This document shows, in pieces, positions 21,095 to 31,055 of a stretch of 64,000 nucleotides of DNA. A model generated the notes under the pieces. That model did not search any database, was not told the DNA's origin, and worked only from the letters and a program-made list of their open reading frames with translations. Numbering within the stretch: the stretch's first letter is position 1; each line of letters begins with the position of its first letter. Both the position numbers and the translations under genes were made by a program. Source of the stretch: Brevibacterium linens ATCC 9172 (GTDB lineage: Bacteria; Actinomycetota; Actinomycetes; Actinomycetales; Brevibacteriaceae); NCBI RefSeq assembly GCF_900169165.1, contig NZ_FXYY01000001.1, forward strand, positions 286,230 through 350,229, written 5' to 3'.

Positions 21095-21202
21095 CTGGCG
21101 AAAGGGAGTATCCCGTCCATCCGCGGTCGTCACCACGACTCCACACCGGGGTCCGGACGCGGAGCGCACGCAGATTCACCGCGTGGGAGAGACTTTCGAC
21201 CT
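21095..21202 (+). promoter_or_regulatory. yybP-ykoY family riboswitch (manganese-sensing)
   Basis: The leader contains CGAAAGGGAGTA (21099-21110), the internal element GGTCGTCACCACG and, at the 3' side, GGGAGAGACTTTCG (21185-21198). CGAAAG and CTTTCG form the closing P1 stem, and GGGAGTA and GAGAC are the conserved loop elements of the yybP-ykoY aptamer. Members of this class bind Mn2+ and frequently precede mntP or TerC-family exporter genes, which matches the gene that follows. Aptamer ends are approximate. About 30 nt remain to the ATG, enough for control of translation initiation. Confidence 0.8.
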
Positions 21203-21233
21203 GGATACATCCTATTCACCACGAAAGGCATCC

Positions 21234-22301
21234 ATGGATATCCTGTCCTCCACGCTGGCCGCCGGCGGCAACGCCGCTGCAACGAGCGAATCTCCGATTC
21301 CCGTCTGGTTCATGATCACCTCGGGAATCATCGTCGTCGCGATCCTCGTCTTCGACCTCCTCCTCGTCGTCAAACGACCACACACCCCGTCGATGCGCGA
21401 AGCGAGCATCTGGGTCGCCTTCTACGTCGCCCTGGCGCTGGTCTTCGCCGGTGCGCTGTTCGCCATCGGCGATGCCCAGCACGGCAGCGAATTCCTCACC
21501 GGCTGGCTGCTCGAGTACTCGTTGAGCATCGACAACCTGTTCGTCTTCATCATCATCATGGGCAGCTTCTCGGTACCGCGGAAGTACCAGCAGGAAGTGC
21601 TCATGGTCGGCATCATCATCGCCATCATCTTCCGCGGCATCTTCATTCTCGCGGGTGCGGCGATCATCAGCGCCTTCGTCGAAGTCTTCTTCATCTTCGG
21701 CATCTTCCTCCTCATCGTCGCCTACCGTCAGGCCTTCAGCTCCGAAGACGAGGGCGACGGCGAGAACGGCCTCATCCGGTTCCTGCGGAAGCGGATCAAC
21801 GTCGTCGACGAATTTCACGGCAACAAGCTGCGGGTGACCCTCGACGACAACAAGAAGTACTGGACCCCGATGTTCATCGTGTTCATCGCCATCGGCTCGA
21901 CCGATGTGATGTTCGCACTCGACTCGATCCCCGCGATCTTCGGCGTCACGCAGAATGCGTTCCTCGTGTTCACCGCGAACGTGTTCGCCCTGATGGGACT
22001 GCGTCAGCTGTACTTCCTGCTCGGAGGGCTCGTCGACAAGCTCGTGTACCTCCACTACGGAATCGCTGCGATCCTCGGGTTCATCGGCATCAAGCTCATC
22101 ATCCACGCTCTGCACTCGAGCGATTGGGAGTTCCTGGCGTGGGGACATTCGATCCCCGAGGTGCCGACGTGGCTGTCCCTGACCGTCATCGTCCTCGCCA
22201 TGGCGGTCGCCACGATCGCCTCGCTGATGAAGATGAAGAAGGACGGAATCTCCTTCAAGGACGTCAGCGCCGACCAGTCAGACGAGTCCGAAGAGGCCTG
22301 A
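21234..22301 (+). CDS. TerC-family membrane protein, probable manganese exporter
   Basis: A 355-aa protein with about nine transmembrane segments. TerC signatures are the two acidic membrane motifs LLEYSLSIDNLFVFIIIM and GSTDVMFALDSIPAIFGVT. A charged cytoplasmic loop (SSEDEGDGENG) lies between the halves, and the C-terminus is acidic. Relatives such as Alx and YkoY export Mn2+ or metallate exported enzymes. The start is the ATG at 21234, after AAAGG; longer in-frame starts run through the riboswitch. Control by the upstream Mn2+ riboswitch supports a role in manganese efflux over tellurite resistance. Confidence 0.9.
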   Translation: MDILSSTLAAGGNAAATSESPIPVWFMITSGIIVVAILVFDLLLVVKRPHTPSMREASIWVAFYVALALVFAGALFAIGDAQHGSEFLTGWLLEYSLSIDNLFVFIIIMGSFSVPRKYQQEVLMVGIIIAIIFRGIFILAGAAIISAFVEVFFIFGIFLLIVAYRQAFSSEDEGDGENGLIRFLRKRINVVDEFHGNKLRVTLDDNKKYWTPMFIVFIAIGSTDVMFALDSIPAIFGVTQNAFLVFTANVFALMGLRQLYFLLGGLVDKLVYLHYGIAAILGFIGIKLIIHALHSSDWEFLAWGHSIPEVPTWLSLTVIVLAMAVATIASLMKMKKDGISFKDVSADQSDESEEA

Positions 22302-22318
22302 GCCGATCGGATTCGGTC

Positions 22319-22345
22319 GTGCCGACACCGCCTCGGTGTCGGCAC
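22319..22345 (+). terminator. Terminator hairpin 1 after terC
   Basis: Perfect 12-bp stem (22319-22330 with 22334-22345), 3-nt loop. First of two tandem hairpins between terC and the convergent yciI gene. Confidence 0.7.
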
Positions 22346-22348
22346 AGA

Positions 22349-22392
22349 ACGAGCGGGGTCCGTCTCGATCTCTCGAGACGGACCCCGCTCGT
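22349..22392. terminator. Terminator hairpin 2, bidirectional, between terC and yciI
   Basis: Perfect 20-bp stem (22349-22368 with 22373-22392) closing a TCTC tetraloop. It can stop transcription from both sides. Confidence 0.8.
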
Positions 22393-22433
22393 GTCTGCTC
22401 CGTCCGGGCAGACCCGAACCGGAAGGAGGCCGC

Positions 22434-22724
22434 TCAGCCCAGGGCGAAGGGCCCGAACACGGGAGTCCACTCGCGGATGTCCGTCGACTCGATGACACCG
22501 AGCGAGGCATAGGGATCGGCGGCCAGGTGCCCTTCGACCTCTGCACGGTCGGCGGCGCTGAGGATCAGCAGACCTCCCGGCTGCGGATCGTTGTCCAGGG
22601 GACCGGAGGCGAGGATCGTTCCGGCCTCATTCATCTCCGCCTGCCATTGACGGTGCGCGGGGCGGTGCTCCATCCGCGTATCGGTATCGGGACCGTAGTG
22701 ATAGGTGACGGCGAAGACCGGCAT
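22434..22724 (-). CDS. YciI family protein
   Basis: A 96-aa ferredoxin-like-fold protein, a typical YciI length. It starts MPVFAVTYHYGPDTD, followed by the catalytic-type His region RMEHRPAHRQW and GTILASGPLDN, with DPYASLGVIESTDIREW near the end. The family is related to muconolactone isomerases and some members are dehalogenase-like, but the physiological role is unknown. GAGGAG 6 nt before the ATG at 22724 decides the start over a GTG at 22748. Divergent from the helicase gene. Confidence 0.85.
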   Translation of the reverse strand: MPVFAVTYHYGPDTDTRMEHRPAHRQWQAEMNEAGTILASGPLDNDPQPGGLLILSAADRAEVEGHLAADPYASLGVIESTDIREWTPVFGPFALG

Positions 22725-22789
22725 ATGTGACTCCTCGGTGTCGAGCAATAGGATGGAACCAGTCTAATCGGAAAGGTCTGTGCATCAGC

Positions 22790-25285
22790 GTGGCCAGATT
22801 GCAGGAGATCCCAGCGGAATTCGCGGACGACGACACGATCTATGAGTCCTTCGGCGAATACTGCCAAGCGATCGGAGTGGAGCCGTATCCGGCTCAGGAC
22901 GAGGCGTTCCTCACGATCCTCGCCGGCGACAATACGATCATGGCGACCCCGACCGGTTCGGGGAAGTCACTTGTCGCTCTCTTCGCGCTCTACCAGTCCT
23001 TCACCCGGGGGATCCGGTCCTACTACACGGCCCCGCTCAAGGCCCTTGTGAGCGAGAAGTTCTTCTCCCTCATCAACGCCTTCGGTGCCGAGAACGTCGG
23101 CATGATCACCGGCGACTCCACGGTCAACCCCGACGCTCCCGTCATCTGCGCCACGGCAGAGATCCTGGCCAACCAGGCGCTGCGTGAGGGCGGAATGCTC
23201 GACGCCGGAATGGTCGTCATGGACGAGTTCCACTATGTCGCCGATCCCTCCCGGGGCTGGGCCTGGCAGGTGCCCCTCCTCGAGATGCCGCAGACCCAGT
23301 TCGTTCTCATGTCCGCCACCTTGGGCGACACGACCGACATCCGGTCGACCATGACGGAGACGACCGGACGCGGATCCTCCGTGGTCACCTCCGCGACCAG
23401 GCCCGTCCCACTCGACTACGAATACTCGACGGAGACGCTTTCTGACACTCTGCGCGGACTCGTCCGCAACGACAAAGCCCCGGTCTACGTCGTCTCCTAC
23501 TCCCAGAACGGAGCCATCGACCTCGCCACCAACCTGCTTTCGGTCGACCTCGCCTCCAAGGAGCAGAAAGCCGCGATCGCCGCAGCCATCAAGGGCTTCA
23601 CCTTCGGCAAGGGATTCGGGCAGAGCCTGCGCAAACTGCTTCTGCACGGCGTCGGCGTCCATCACGCCGGAATGCTGCCGAAGTACCGCCGACTCATCGA
23701 ACAGCTTGCGCTCAAGGGCCTGCTCCTCGTCATCTCCGGCACGGACACCCTCGGCGTGGGCATCAACGTGCCCATCCGCTCCGTGCTCCTGACCGGACTG
23801 ACGAAGTTCGACGGACGGAAGATGCGCAGACTCAGCGTCCGCGAATTCCAACAGCTCGCCGGACGTGCCGGCCGCGCCGGATTCGACACCCGCGGTTACG
23901 TCATCGCCCAAGCCCCCGAACACGTCATCGACAACCTCAAGGCCGAAGCGAAGGCCGCGAACGATGAGAAGAAGAAAAAGAAGAAGATCAAGAAGAAGTC
24001 CGCCCCCGTCGGCTTCGTCGGCTGGTCCGAAGAGACCTTCACGAAACTCATCGAGGGCGAATCCGAGACCCTGCGGCCGCGGATGAAGATCGACCATTCG
24101 ACGATCCTCAACCTCGTCGCCCGCCCCGGCTCCGACGTCTCGACCATCAGCGACTTCATCGACAAGACGCATGAGAGCAGCGACCGCCGACTCGACCTCA
24201 AACTCACCGCGATCAGCATCGGACGCTCCCTCATCGACGCCGGTCTCATCGAGGTCCGCGGCAGCGAGCTCGTCGCCACCCAGGACCTCGGACCGCAGTT
24301 CGCGCTCAACCAGCCCCTGGCGCCCTTCGTTCTCGCCGCACTCGACCTTCTCGACGAGGACGACGACACCTACGCCCTCGACGTGGTATCCATCGTCGAG
24401 GCGACCACCTCGGTGCCGTTCCAGATACTGAAGGGCCAACTCGACCGGATCAAGGGAGAGACCCTGGCCGAGCTCAAGGCCGAAGGCGTCGAATACGCCG
24501 AACGCATGGCGATCCTCGACGAGATCGAAAGCCCCGCACCCCTGGCCGAGTTGCTCGACCCGGCCTTCGACCATTTCGTCGAGACTCATCCCTGGCTCCA
24601 CCGGGGCGGCTTCGAACCCAAATCCGTCGTCCGCGACATGATCGAGCAGGCTATGGGCTTCACCCAGTTCGTCGGCTACTACAGTCTCGCCCGGGCCGAG
24701 GGCAGCCTGCTGCGCTACCTCACCGACGTCTACCGCGCACTGCTCCACAACGTTCCCGCGGAGAACCGGACCGAGGAACTCGAGACCATCATCGAATGGT
24801 GTGGTGAGACCATCGCGCGGACTGATTCGTCGCTGCTCGACGAATGGCGCACCCTGCAGGGTCTCGACCCCACTCAAGCTACCGACGATCTGCCGGCCCT
24901 CGACCGCCGCTTCTCCGAGAACACGAAGGTCTTCACCGCGGAGATCCGCAATGCTCTGTTCCACCGAGTCCTGCTGGCCGAACGTGCGAACTACACGGAG
25001 CTCGGCCGTCTCGACGCCGAATCCGGGTTCGACTCACGGGCCTGGGAGGACGCGATCGAGGACTTCTACGACGAATACGGGGAGCTCATCGTCGACCAGA
25101 AGGCCCGCGGACGGGAATATATCGACATCACACCCGGTTCAGACACATGGAGCGTCCGACAGATCCTCGCCGACCCCGACGACAACAGGGACTGGGCCAT
25201 CGACGCCGAGGTGGACGTGGCCGCCAGCGACGAATCCGGAGACATCGTGCTCCGCATCCTCTCCGTCGGAGAGATCGGCGGATGA
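22790..25285 (+). CDS. DEAD/DEAH-box helicase with DUF3516 C-terminal domain
   Basis: Superfamily 2 helicase, 831 aa from the GTG at 22790. The start is uncertain because only a weak GAAAGG about 13 nt upstream is seen. Motif I ATPTGSGKS, motif II DEFH (VMDEFHYVADP), motif III MSATLGD, motif V SGTDTLGVGINVP and motif VI QLAGRAGRAG make it Ski2/HelY-like. The C-terminal ~400 residues fit DUF3516, an actinobacterial extension. A lysine run (KKKKKKIKKK, DNA near 23970-23998) forms a flexible basic insert between the halves. It probably acts on RNA or branched nucleic acid; no substrate is established by the sequence. Confidence 0.88.
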   Translation: MARLQEIPAEFADDDTIYESFGEYCQAIGVEPYPAQDEAFLTILAGDNTIMATPTGSGKSLVALFALYQSFTRGIRSYYTAPLKALVSEKFFSLINAFGAENVGMITGDSTVNPDAPVICATAEILANQALREGGMLDAGMVVMDEFHYVADPSRGWAWQVPLLEMPQTQFVLMSATLGDTTDIRSTMTETTGRGSSVVTSATRPVPLDYEYSTETLSDTLRGLVRNDKAPVYVVSYSQNGAIDLATNLLSVDLASKEQKAAIAAAIKGFTFGKGFGQSLRKLLLHGVGVHHAGMLPKYRRLIEQLALKGLLLVISGTDTLGVGINVPIRSVLLTGLTKFDGRKMRRLSVREFQQLAGRAGRAGFDTRGYVIAQAPEHVIDNLKAEAKAANDEKKKKKKIKKKSAPVGFVGWSEETFTKLIEGESETLRPRMKIDHSTILNLVARPGSDVSTISDFIDKTHESSDRRLDLKLTAISIGRSLIDAGLIEVRGSELVATQDLGPQFALNQPLAPFVLAALDLLDEDDDTYALDVVSIVEATTSVPFQILKGQLDRIKGETLAELKAEGVEYAERMAILDEIESPAPLAELLDPAFDHFVETHPWLHRGGFEPKSVVRDMIEQAMGFTQFVGYYSLARAEGSLLRYLTDVYRALLHNVPAENRTEELETIIEWCGETIARTDSSLLDEWRTLQGLDPTQATDDLPALDRRFSENTKVFTAEIRNALFHRVLLAERANYTELGRLDAESGFDSRAWEDAIEDFYDEYGELIVDQKARGREYIDITPGSDTWSVRQILADPDDNRDWAIDAEVDVAASDESGDIVLRILSVGEIGG

Positions 25286-25328
25286 GTCTTCGAACCGTTG
25301 CGAATACAGCAATGTCAGTGCCGAGTAA

Positions 25329-25334
25329 TACAGT
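25329..25334 (+). promoter_or_regulatory. Probable -10 box of uvrA (leaderless)
   Basis: TACAGT with 6 nt to the GTG at 25341 (9 nt to the adjacent ATG). No Shine-Dalgarno sequence. Confidence 0.45.
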
Positions 25335-25340
25335 GGTCAG

Positions 25341-28214
25341 GTGATGAAAACCAATAACGGTGAGCAAGTGACAGGCGTTTCCCATCTCGACACCCTGTGG
25401 GTCAAGGGAGCCCGAGCGCACAATCTCAAGAACGTCGAGATCGCGCTGCCGCGCGACTCGATGGTCGTGTTCACCGGCTTGTCCGGTTCCGGCAAATCGT
25501 CGCTCGCCTTCGACACGATCTTCGCCGAGGGGCAGCGACGCTACGTCGAATCCCTGTCCTCCTATGCCCGGATGTTCCTCGGACAGATGGACAAACCCGA
25601 CGTCGACTTCATCGAAGGGCTGTCCCCGGCGGTGTCGATCGACCAGAAGTCGACGTCGCGCAATCCGCGTTCGACCGTCGGCACGATCACCGAGGTCTAT
25701 GACTTCCTGCGCCTGCTGTGGGCACGGATCGGCACCCCGCACTGCCCCGTCTGCGGTGAGGTCATCACGAAGCAGACACCGCAGCAGATCGTCGACCAGC
25801 TGCTCGAACTCGAGGAACGCACGAAGTTCCTCGTCCTCGCTCCCGTCATCCGCTCCCGCAAGGGCGAATTCGTCGACCTCTTCACCGACCTGCAGTCCAA
25901 GGGCTTCTCCCGGGCCATCGTCGACGGTGAGCAGATCAGCCTGAGCGAACCGCCGACCCTGGAGAAGCAGTACAAGCACACGATCTCCGTGGTCGTCGAC
26001 CGCCTCGTCGCCAAATCGGGAATGCGCCCGCGCCTGACCGACTCCGTCGAAACCGCGCTGGGGTTGGCCGATGGACGCATCGACGTCGAACTCGTCGACG
26101 CAGGCACGACGCGCACATTCTCCGAGCATATGTCCTGCCCGAACGAGCACCCCCTGACGATCGACGAGATCGAACCCCGCTCGTTCTCCTTCAACTCGCC
26201 CTTCGGCGCCTGCCCCACCTGCGACGGCATCGGCACCCGCCTGCAGGTCGACGAAGCTCTCGTCGTCCCCGACGAGGACCTCAGCCTCGGCTCCGGGGCC
26301 ATCGCCCCCTGGTCGGGCGGCAAACAGGTCGCGAAGTACTTCAACCGTCTGCTCAAGGGCCTCGGCGACGAACTCGGCTTCGATATGAAGACGCCGTGGA
26401 AGAAGCTGCCGAAGACTGCGAAGACTGCGATACTCACGGGCAAGGACTACAAGGTCCACGTGAAGTACAAGAACCGCTTCGGCCGCGAACGCACATACTC
26501 GACGGGCTTCGAGGGCGTCTACCAATACATTCAGCGCAAGCACGAGGAAACCGAATCCGAGTGGTCGCGGGAACGCTACGAGTCCTATATGCGGGAGATC
26601 CCGTGCGCCAGCTGCGACGGTACGCGCCTCAAACCGGAGATCCTCGCCGTCAAGGTCGGCGGCAGATCCATCGCCGAGGTCTCCGAACTCGCCCTCGACG
26701 AAGCGGCCTCCTTCCTCGGTTCCCTCGAACTGAGCTCCCGGGACGCCGCGGTGGCGGCGCAGGTGATGAGGGAGATCAACGCCCGCCTCGGCTTCCTCCT
26801 CGACGTCGGCCTCGACTACCTCAGCCTCAACCGGGCCGCCGGTACGCTCTCCGGCGGTGAGGCCCAGCGCATCCGCCTGGCCACACAGATCGGCTCCGGC
26901 CTCGTCGGCGTCCTCTACGTCCTCGACGAGCCCTCGATCGGTCTGCACCAGCGTGACAACCGCCGACTCATCGAAACGCTCAACAAGCTCAAGGATCTCG
27001 GCAACACCCTCATCGTCGTCGAACACGATGAGGACACCATCGAATCCGCCGACTGGATCGTCGACATCGGGCCCGGTGCCGGCGAGCACGGGGGAGAGGT
27101 CGTCTACTCCGGTCCTGTCACCGGCCTGAAGGATGCCGACGGATCGATCACCGGCGACTATCTCTCCGGTCGACGAGCGATCCAGATCCCGCCGACCCGC
27201 CGTCCCGTCGACAAGGACCGGATGGTCACCGTCGAGAAGGCCGTGGAGAACAACCTGCGCGACGTCACGGTGTCCTTCCCCCTCGGCGTACTCACCGCCG
27301 TCACCGGCGTCTCCGGGTCGGGCAAGTCGACCCTGGTCAACGAGATCCTCTACACGCAGATGGCGAATGTCCTCAACGGCGCCTCCCGGGTGCCGGGACG
27401 GCACAAGCGCGTGACCGGTTTGGACAACCTCGACAAGGTCGTCCACGTCGACCAGTCGCCGATCGGGCGGACCCCGCGGTCGAACCCCGCGACCTACACC
27501 GGCGTCTTCGACCATGTGCGCCGACTGTTCGCCGAAACCGAATCGGCGAAGGTCCGCGGCTATCTGCCCGGACGGTTCTCGTTCAACGTCAAGGGCGGAC
27601 GCTGTGAGAACTGCAGCGGCGACGGCACGATCAAGATCGAGATGAACTTCCTGCCCGACGTCTACGTCCCCTGCGAGGTCTGCCAGGGCGCCCGGTACAA
27701 CCGCGAGACGCTGGAAGTCACGTTCAAGGGCAAGAACATCGCCGAAGTCCTCGATATGCCCATCGAAGAGGCCAACGACTTCTTCGCCGCGATTCCGGCG
27801 ATCTCGCGACACCTCAAGACGCTCGTCGAAGTGGGGCTCGGCTATGTCCGACTCGGGCAGCCGGCCACGACTCTCTCCGGCGGTGAGGCCCAGCGTGTCA
27901 AACTCGCCGCGGAACTGCAGAAGCGCTCCCGCGGCCGCACCGTCTACGTGCTCGACGAACCGACGACCGGACTGCACTTCGAGGACATCTCGAAGCTGCT
28001 CATGGTCCTCCAGGGACTCGTCGACAAGGGCAATACGGTCATCGTCATCGAACACAACCTCGACGTCATCGGCAACGCCGATCACATCATCGACCTCGGA
28101 CCGGAGGGCGGTCGCGGTGGTGGGCAGATCATCGCCCAGGGCACCCCCGAAGAGGTCGCCGAGGTGGCCGAATCCCATACCGGACGGTTCCTCAAACCGA
28201 TTCTCAAGTCCTGA
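25341..28214 (+). CDS. uvrA: Excinuclease ABC subunit A
   Basis: ATPase that recognises DNA damage and loads UvrB, 957 aa. Two ABC modules: Walker [15 protein letters not shown] and [15 protein letters not shown]; signatures [12 protein letters not shown] and [12 protein letters not shown]; Walker [15 protein letters not shown] and [14 protein letters not shown]. Zinc-binding cysteines include [19 protein letters not shown] and CEVCQG. The start can be GTG 25341 or ATG 25344; the first is preferred because it fits the -10 spacing seen for other genes here. uvrC begins 5 nt after the stop. Confidence 0.97.
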   Translation: MMKTNNGEQVTGVSHLDTLWVKGARAHNLKNVEIALPRDSMVVFTGLSGSGKSSLAFDTIFAEGQRRYVESLSSYARMFLGQMDKPDVDFIEGLSPAVSIDQKSTSRNPRSTVGTITEVYDFLRLLWARIGTPHCPVCGEVITKQTPQQIVDQLLELEERTKFLVLAPVIRSRKGEFVDLFTDLQSKGFSRAIVDGEQISLSEPPTLEKQYKHTISVVVDRLVAKSGMRPRLTDSVETALGLADGRIDVELVDAGTTRTFSEHMSCPNEHPLTIDEIEPRSFSFNSPFGACPTCDGIGTRLQVDEALVVPDEDLSLGSGAIAPWSGGKQVAKYFNRLLKGLGDELGFDMKTPWKKLPKTAKTAILTGKDYKVHVKYKNRFGRERTYSTGFEGVYQYIQRKHEETESEWSRERYESYMREIPCASCDGTRLKPEILAVKVGGRSIAEVSELALDEAASFLGSLELSSRDAAVAAQVMREINARLGFLLDVGLDYLSLNRAAGTLSGGEAQRIRLATQIGSGLVGVLYVLDEPSIGLHQRDNRRLIETLNKLKDLGNTLIVVEHDEDTIESADWIVDIGPGAGEHGGEVVYSGPVTGLKDADGSITGDYLSGRRAIQIPPTRRPVDKDRMVTVEKAVENNLRDVTVSFPLGVLTAVTGVSGSGKSTLVNEILYTQMANVLNGASRVPGRHKRVTGLDNLDKVVHVDQSPIGRTPRSNPATYTGVFDHVRRLFAETESAKVRGYLPGRFSFNVKGGRCENCSGDGTIKIEMNFLPDVYVPCEVCQGARYNRETLEVTFKGKNIAEVLDMPIEEANDFFAAIPAISRHLKTLVEVGLGYVRLGQPATTLSGGEAQRVKLAAELQKRSRGRTVYVLDEPTTGLHFEDISKLLMVLQGLVDKGNTVIVIEHNLDVIGNADHIIDLGPEGGRGGGQIIAQGTPEEVAEVAESHTGRFLKPILKS

Positions 28215-28219
28215 TCCGA

Positions 28220-30079
28220 ATGCCTGAGCCATCCACCTACCGTCCGGCCACCGGGTCGATCCCCACCTCGGCCGGGGTCTACAAGTTCCGGGACCCCGAT
28301 CGGCGGGTGATCTACGTCGGGAAGGCGAAGAACCTCCGCAACCGACTCAACTCGTACTTCGCCAATCCCGCCGCGCTGCATCCGCGCACCTCGACGATGG
28401 TTCACACCGCGAACTCGGTCGAATGGACCGTCGTCGACACCGAGGTCGAAGCGCTCCAGCTCGAATGGACGTGGATCAACGAGTTCAATCCGCGGTTCAA
28501 CGTCATGTTCCGCGACGACAAGTCCTATCCGTATCTGGCGATCACGATGAACGACGAGGTGCCTCGTGCCTTCATCACTCGCGGAAAGCGACGCAAGGGC
28601 GTGAAGTACTTCGGTCCGTTCGCCCAGGTGTGGGCGATCAAGGACACGCTCGATCTGCTGCTCAGGGCCTTCCCCATGCGGACCTGCACAGCAGGCGTCT
28701 ACCGCCGGGCCGAACGCAGCGGCAGACCCTGTCTGCTCGGATACATCGACAAATGCGCAGCCCCCTGCGTCGGCCAGATCAGCAAGGGCGATCACAAGGA
28801 TCTCGCCCGCAGCATCTCAGATTTCATGTCCGGCAACACCGGCCGATTCATCAGCCACCGGCAGAAGGAGATGGCCAGCGCCGCGGCAGAACTCGACTAT
28901 GAGCGCGCGGCCCGTCTGCGCGACGAGATCTCCGCGCTGCAGAAGGTCCTCGACAAATCGGCTGTGGTCCTGTCCGTGAGCGCCGACTGCGATATCTTCG
29001 CCCTCGTCACCGAGGAGCTCGAAGCCTCCGTCCAGGTCTTCCATGTGCGCCAGGGTCGCATCCGCGGTCAGCGCGGCTGGATCATCGAACGCTCCGATGA
29101 CCACACTCCCGCCGAGCTGACCACCGACTACCTGCGTCAGGCCTACTCCGGCCTCGACGCCGATGCCATCCCGAAGGAGATCCTCGTCGACACTCTGCCG
29201 GCGGATCTCGATTCGCTGGAGGCGTGGCTGAGCCAGCAGCGTGGTTCCCGAGTGACCGTGCGGGTGCCCGAACGCGGTGAGAAGAAGGCGGCCTTGGAGA
29301 CGGTGGGGAAGAACGCGAAGGAAGCGCTCGTCCAGCACAAGCTCAAGCGCTCCTCCGACCTGACGACACGCAGCCAGGCGCTCAAGGAGATCCAGGAGCA
29401 CCTCGACCTGGCGGAAGCACCGCTGCGCATCGAATGCATCGACATCTCCCACACCCAGGGGTCGAACGTCGTCGCCTCCCTCGTCGTGTTCGAGGACGGC
29501 ATGGCGAAGAAGCGTGACTACCGACACTTCGCCATCCACGGGGACGCGGCGGCCGACGATACGGCATCGATGTACGACGTCGTCTCACGTCGCTTCAGCC
29601 GCTACCTCGAGCAGATGACCTCCGAGGAACCCGACGAGCGCTTCGGCTACCGGCCCAGCCTCCTCGTCGTCGACGGTGCGGGCCCGCAGGTCGCTGCCGC
29701 CACGCGAGCACTGACCGATCTCGGCATCGTCGACATCTCGGTCGTCGGTCTGGCCAAACGACTCGAAGAGATCTGGGTTCCCGACGATCCGTTCCCCGTC
29801 ATCCTCCCACGCAACTCCGAAGGTCTCTTCCTCATGCAGCGCCTGCGTGATGAGGCCCATCGCTTCGCCATCACCTATCACCGGTCCAAACGTGCAAAGG
29901 CGATGACGAGCTCGGTGCTCGACGAGATCCCGGGGCTCGGGGAATCGAAGCGCACCGCTCTGCTGCGTCATTTCGGATCCGTGAAGAAGGTCCGCGCCGC
30001 CACCGCCGAAGAGATCTGCGAGGTCAAGGGGATCGGTCCCGCTCTCGCCGCGAAGATCGTCGGGGCTCTGACCGACTGA
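28220..30079 (+). CDS. uvrC: Excinuclease ABC subunit C
   Basis: Makes both incisions in nucleotide excision repair, 619 aa. N-terminal GIY-YIG nuclease (GVYKFRDPDRRVIYVGKAKN), Cys-rich segment with CAAPC, UVR motif (AAAELDYERAARLRDEISAL) that binds UvrB, RNase H-like endonuclease (IECIDISHTQGSNVVASLVV, VVDGAGPQ) and a C-terminal double helix-hairpin-helix (IPGLGESKRTALLRHFG, VKGIGPALAAKIV). ATG 28220 is 5 nt after uvrA, so expression is likely shared. It leads the uvrC-rapZ-yvcK-whiA series conserved in actinobacteria. Confidence 0.97.
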   Translation: MPEPSTYRPATGSIPTSAGVYKFRDPDRRVIYVGKAKNLRNRLNSYFANPAALHPRTSTMVHTANSVEWTVVDTEVEALQLEWTWINEFNPRFNVMFRDDKSYPYLAITMNDEVPRAFITRGKRRKGVKYFGPFAQVWAIKDTLDLLLRAFPMRTCTAGVYRRAERSGRPCLLGYIDKCAAPCVGQISKGDHKDLARSISDFMSGNTGRFISHRQKEMASAAAELDYERAARLRDEISALQKVLDKSAVVLSVSADCDIFALVTEELEASVQVFHVRQGRIRGQRGWIIERSDDHTPAELTTDYLRQAYSGLDADAIPKEILVDTLPADLDSLEAWLSQQRGSRVTVRVPERGEKKAALETVGKNAKEALVQHKLKRSSDLTTRSQALKEIQEHLDLAEAPLRIECIDISHTQGSNVVASLVVFEDGMAKKRDYRHFAIHGDAAADDTASMYDVVSRRFSRYLEQMTSEEPDERFGYRPSLLVVDGAGPQVAAATRALTDLGIVDISVVGLAKRLEEIWVPDDPFPVILPRNSEGLFLMQRLRDEAHRFAITYHRSKRAKAMTSSVLDEIPGLGESKRTALLRHFGSVKKVRAATAEEICEVKGIGPALAAKIVGALTD

Positions 30080-30157
30080 GCTCTGCGATTCTGCCCTAGA
30101 GTAGTGCCGAGGGACACTGATCCCGCCGACCGAACGGGCATGAGCAGAGGAGGACGC

Positions 30158-31054
30158 GTGAGCGTGCAGGCCGAATCGAACGGATCCGACCACCCCATCG
30201 AGGTGGTGCTCGTCACCGGCATGTCCGGAGCCGGCCGCACGACCGTGGCCAATGTGCTCGAAGACATGGACTGGTACGTCGTCGACAACCTGCCCCCGCA
30301 GATGATGCGTCCGCTCGTCGAGCTCGTCGCTCGAGCCGATGGCGCCCTGCCGAAGATCGCGATCGTCATCGATGCCAAGGGCCGGACGAAGTACACCGAG
30401 CTGCAGGAGACGATCAGCGATTTCGTCGATCAGGGGCTGTCCCTGCGCATCGTCTTCCTCGACGCCTCCGACGAAGTCCTCGTCCGACGGTTCGAATCGA
30501 CGAGGCGACCCCATCCTCTGCAGGGGGAGGGGACCCTGCTCGACGGCATCGAAGCCGAACGTGCCGAGCTCGAGTCCCTCAGACACCGCGCCGATATCAT
30601 CGTCGACACCTCCGAGCTCAACGTGCACCAGCTGTCTGCCGAGGTGCGCAAGCGCTTCAGCGACGATGACACCCCACCGCTGCGCCTGACGGTGATGAGC
30701 TTCGGATTCAAATACGGACTGCCGAAGGACGCCGACCACGTCGCCGACGTCCGCTTCCTGCCCAACCCGTACTGGATTCCCCATCTGCGCGGACACAACG
30801 GGCTCGACTCCGATGTCGCCGACTACGTTCTCGAGCAGAACGGCGCCGAGGAATTCATCGAACGCTATGCCGCAACTCTGTCCACGGTCGCCGAAGGGTA
30901 TCTGCACGAGGGACGCGGATACGCGATGATCGGGATCGGCTGCACCGGCGGCAAACACCGCTCCGTGGCGATCAGCGAACGCGTCGGACGACTGCTCTCG
31001 GCTCGGACCGGGATTCCGGTCACCGTACGTCACCGTGATCTGGGAAGAGAATGA
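30158..31054 (+). CDS. rapZ: RapZ/YvcJ family RNase adapter, nucleotide-binding
   Basis: Nucleotide-binding protein of the RapZ (YvcJ) family, 298 aa. P-loop GMSGAGRTTVANVLED, with Arg where most P-loops have Lys, which is normal for actinobacterial members. DNLPPQMM and the C-terminal GCTGGKHRSVAISE are family signatures. In E. coli RapZ steers RNase E to GlmZ; the actinobacterial role is less clear but linked to cell-wall precursor control. GTG 30158 is chosen because AGGAGG lies 4 nt upstream; an in-frame ATG at 30140 lacks a ribosome site. The stop is 1 nt before the yvcK ATG. Confidence 0.94.
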   Translation: MSVQAESNGSDHPIEVVLVTGMSGAGRTTVANVLEDMDWYVVDNLPPQMMRPLVELVARADGALPKIAIVIDAKGRTKYTELQETISDFVDQGLSLRIVFLDASDEVLVRRFESTRRPHPLQGEGTLLDGIEAERAELESLRHRADIIVDTSELNVHQLSAEVRKRFSDDDTPPLRLTVMSFGFKYGLPKDADHVADVRFLPNPYWIPHLRGHNGLDSDVADYVLEQNGAEEFIERYAATLSTVAEGYLHEGRGYAMIGIGCTGGKHRSVAISERVGRLLSARTGIPVTVRHRDLGRE

Positions 31055-31055
31055 C

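Noticed and set aside
21050..22495. Long frame parallel to terC
   Set aside because: Arg/His-rich shadow of the terC gene with no domain; it also covers the riboswitch and terminators.
25128..28232. Very long open frame (about 1,030 codons) antisense to uvrA
   Set aside because: High GC and the codon pattern of uvrA keep the opposite strand open. The translation is low-complexity and resembles no protein family, while uvrA itself is unambiguous. The same holds for long antisense frames over uvrB (18920-21169), the symporter (7236-8795), pyk (5409-6926) and the helicase (22967-24964).
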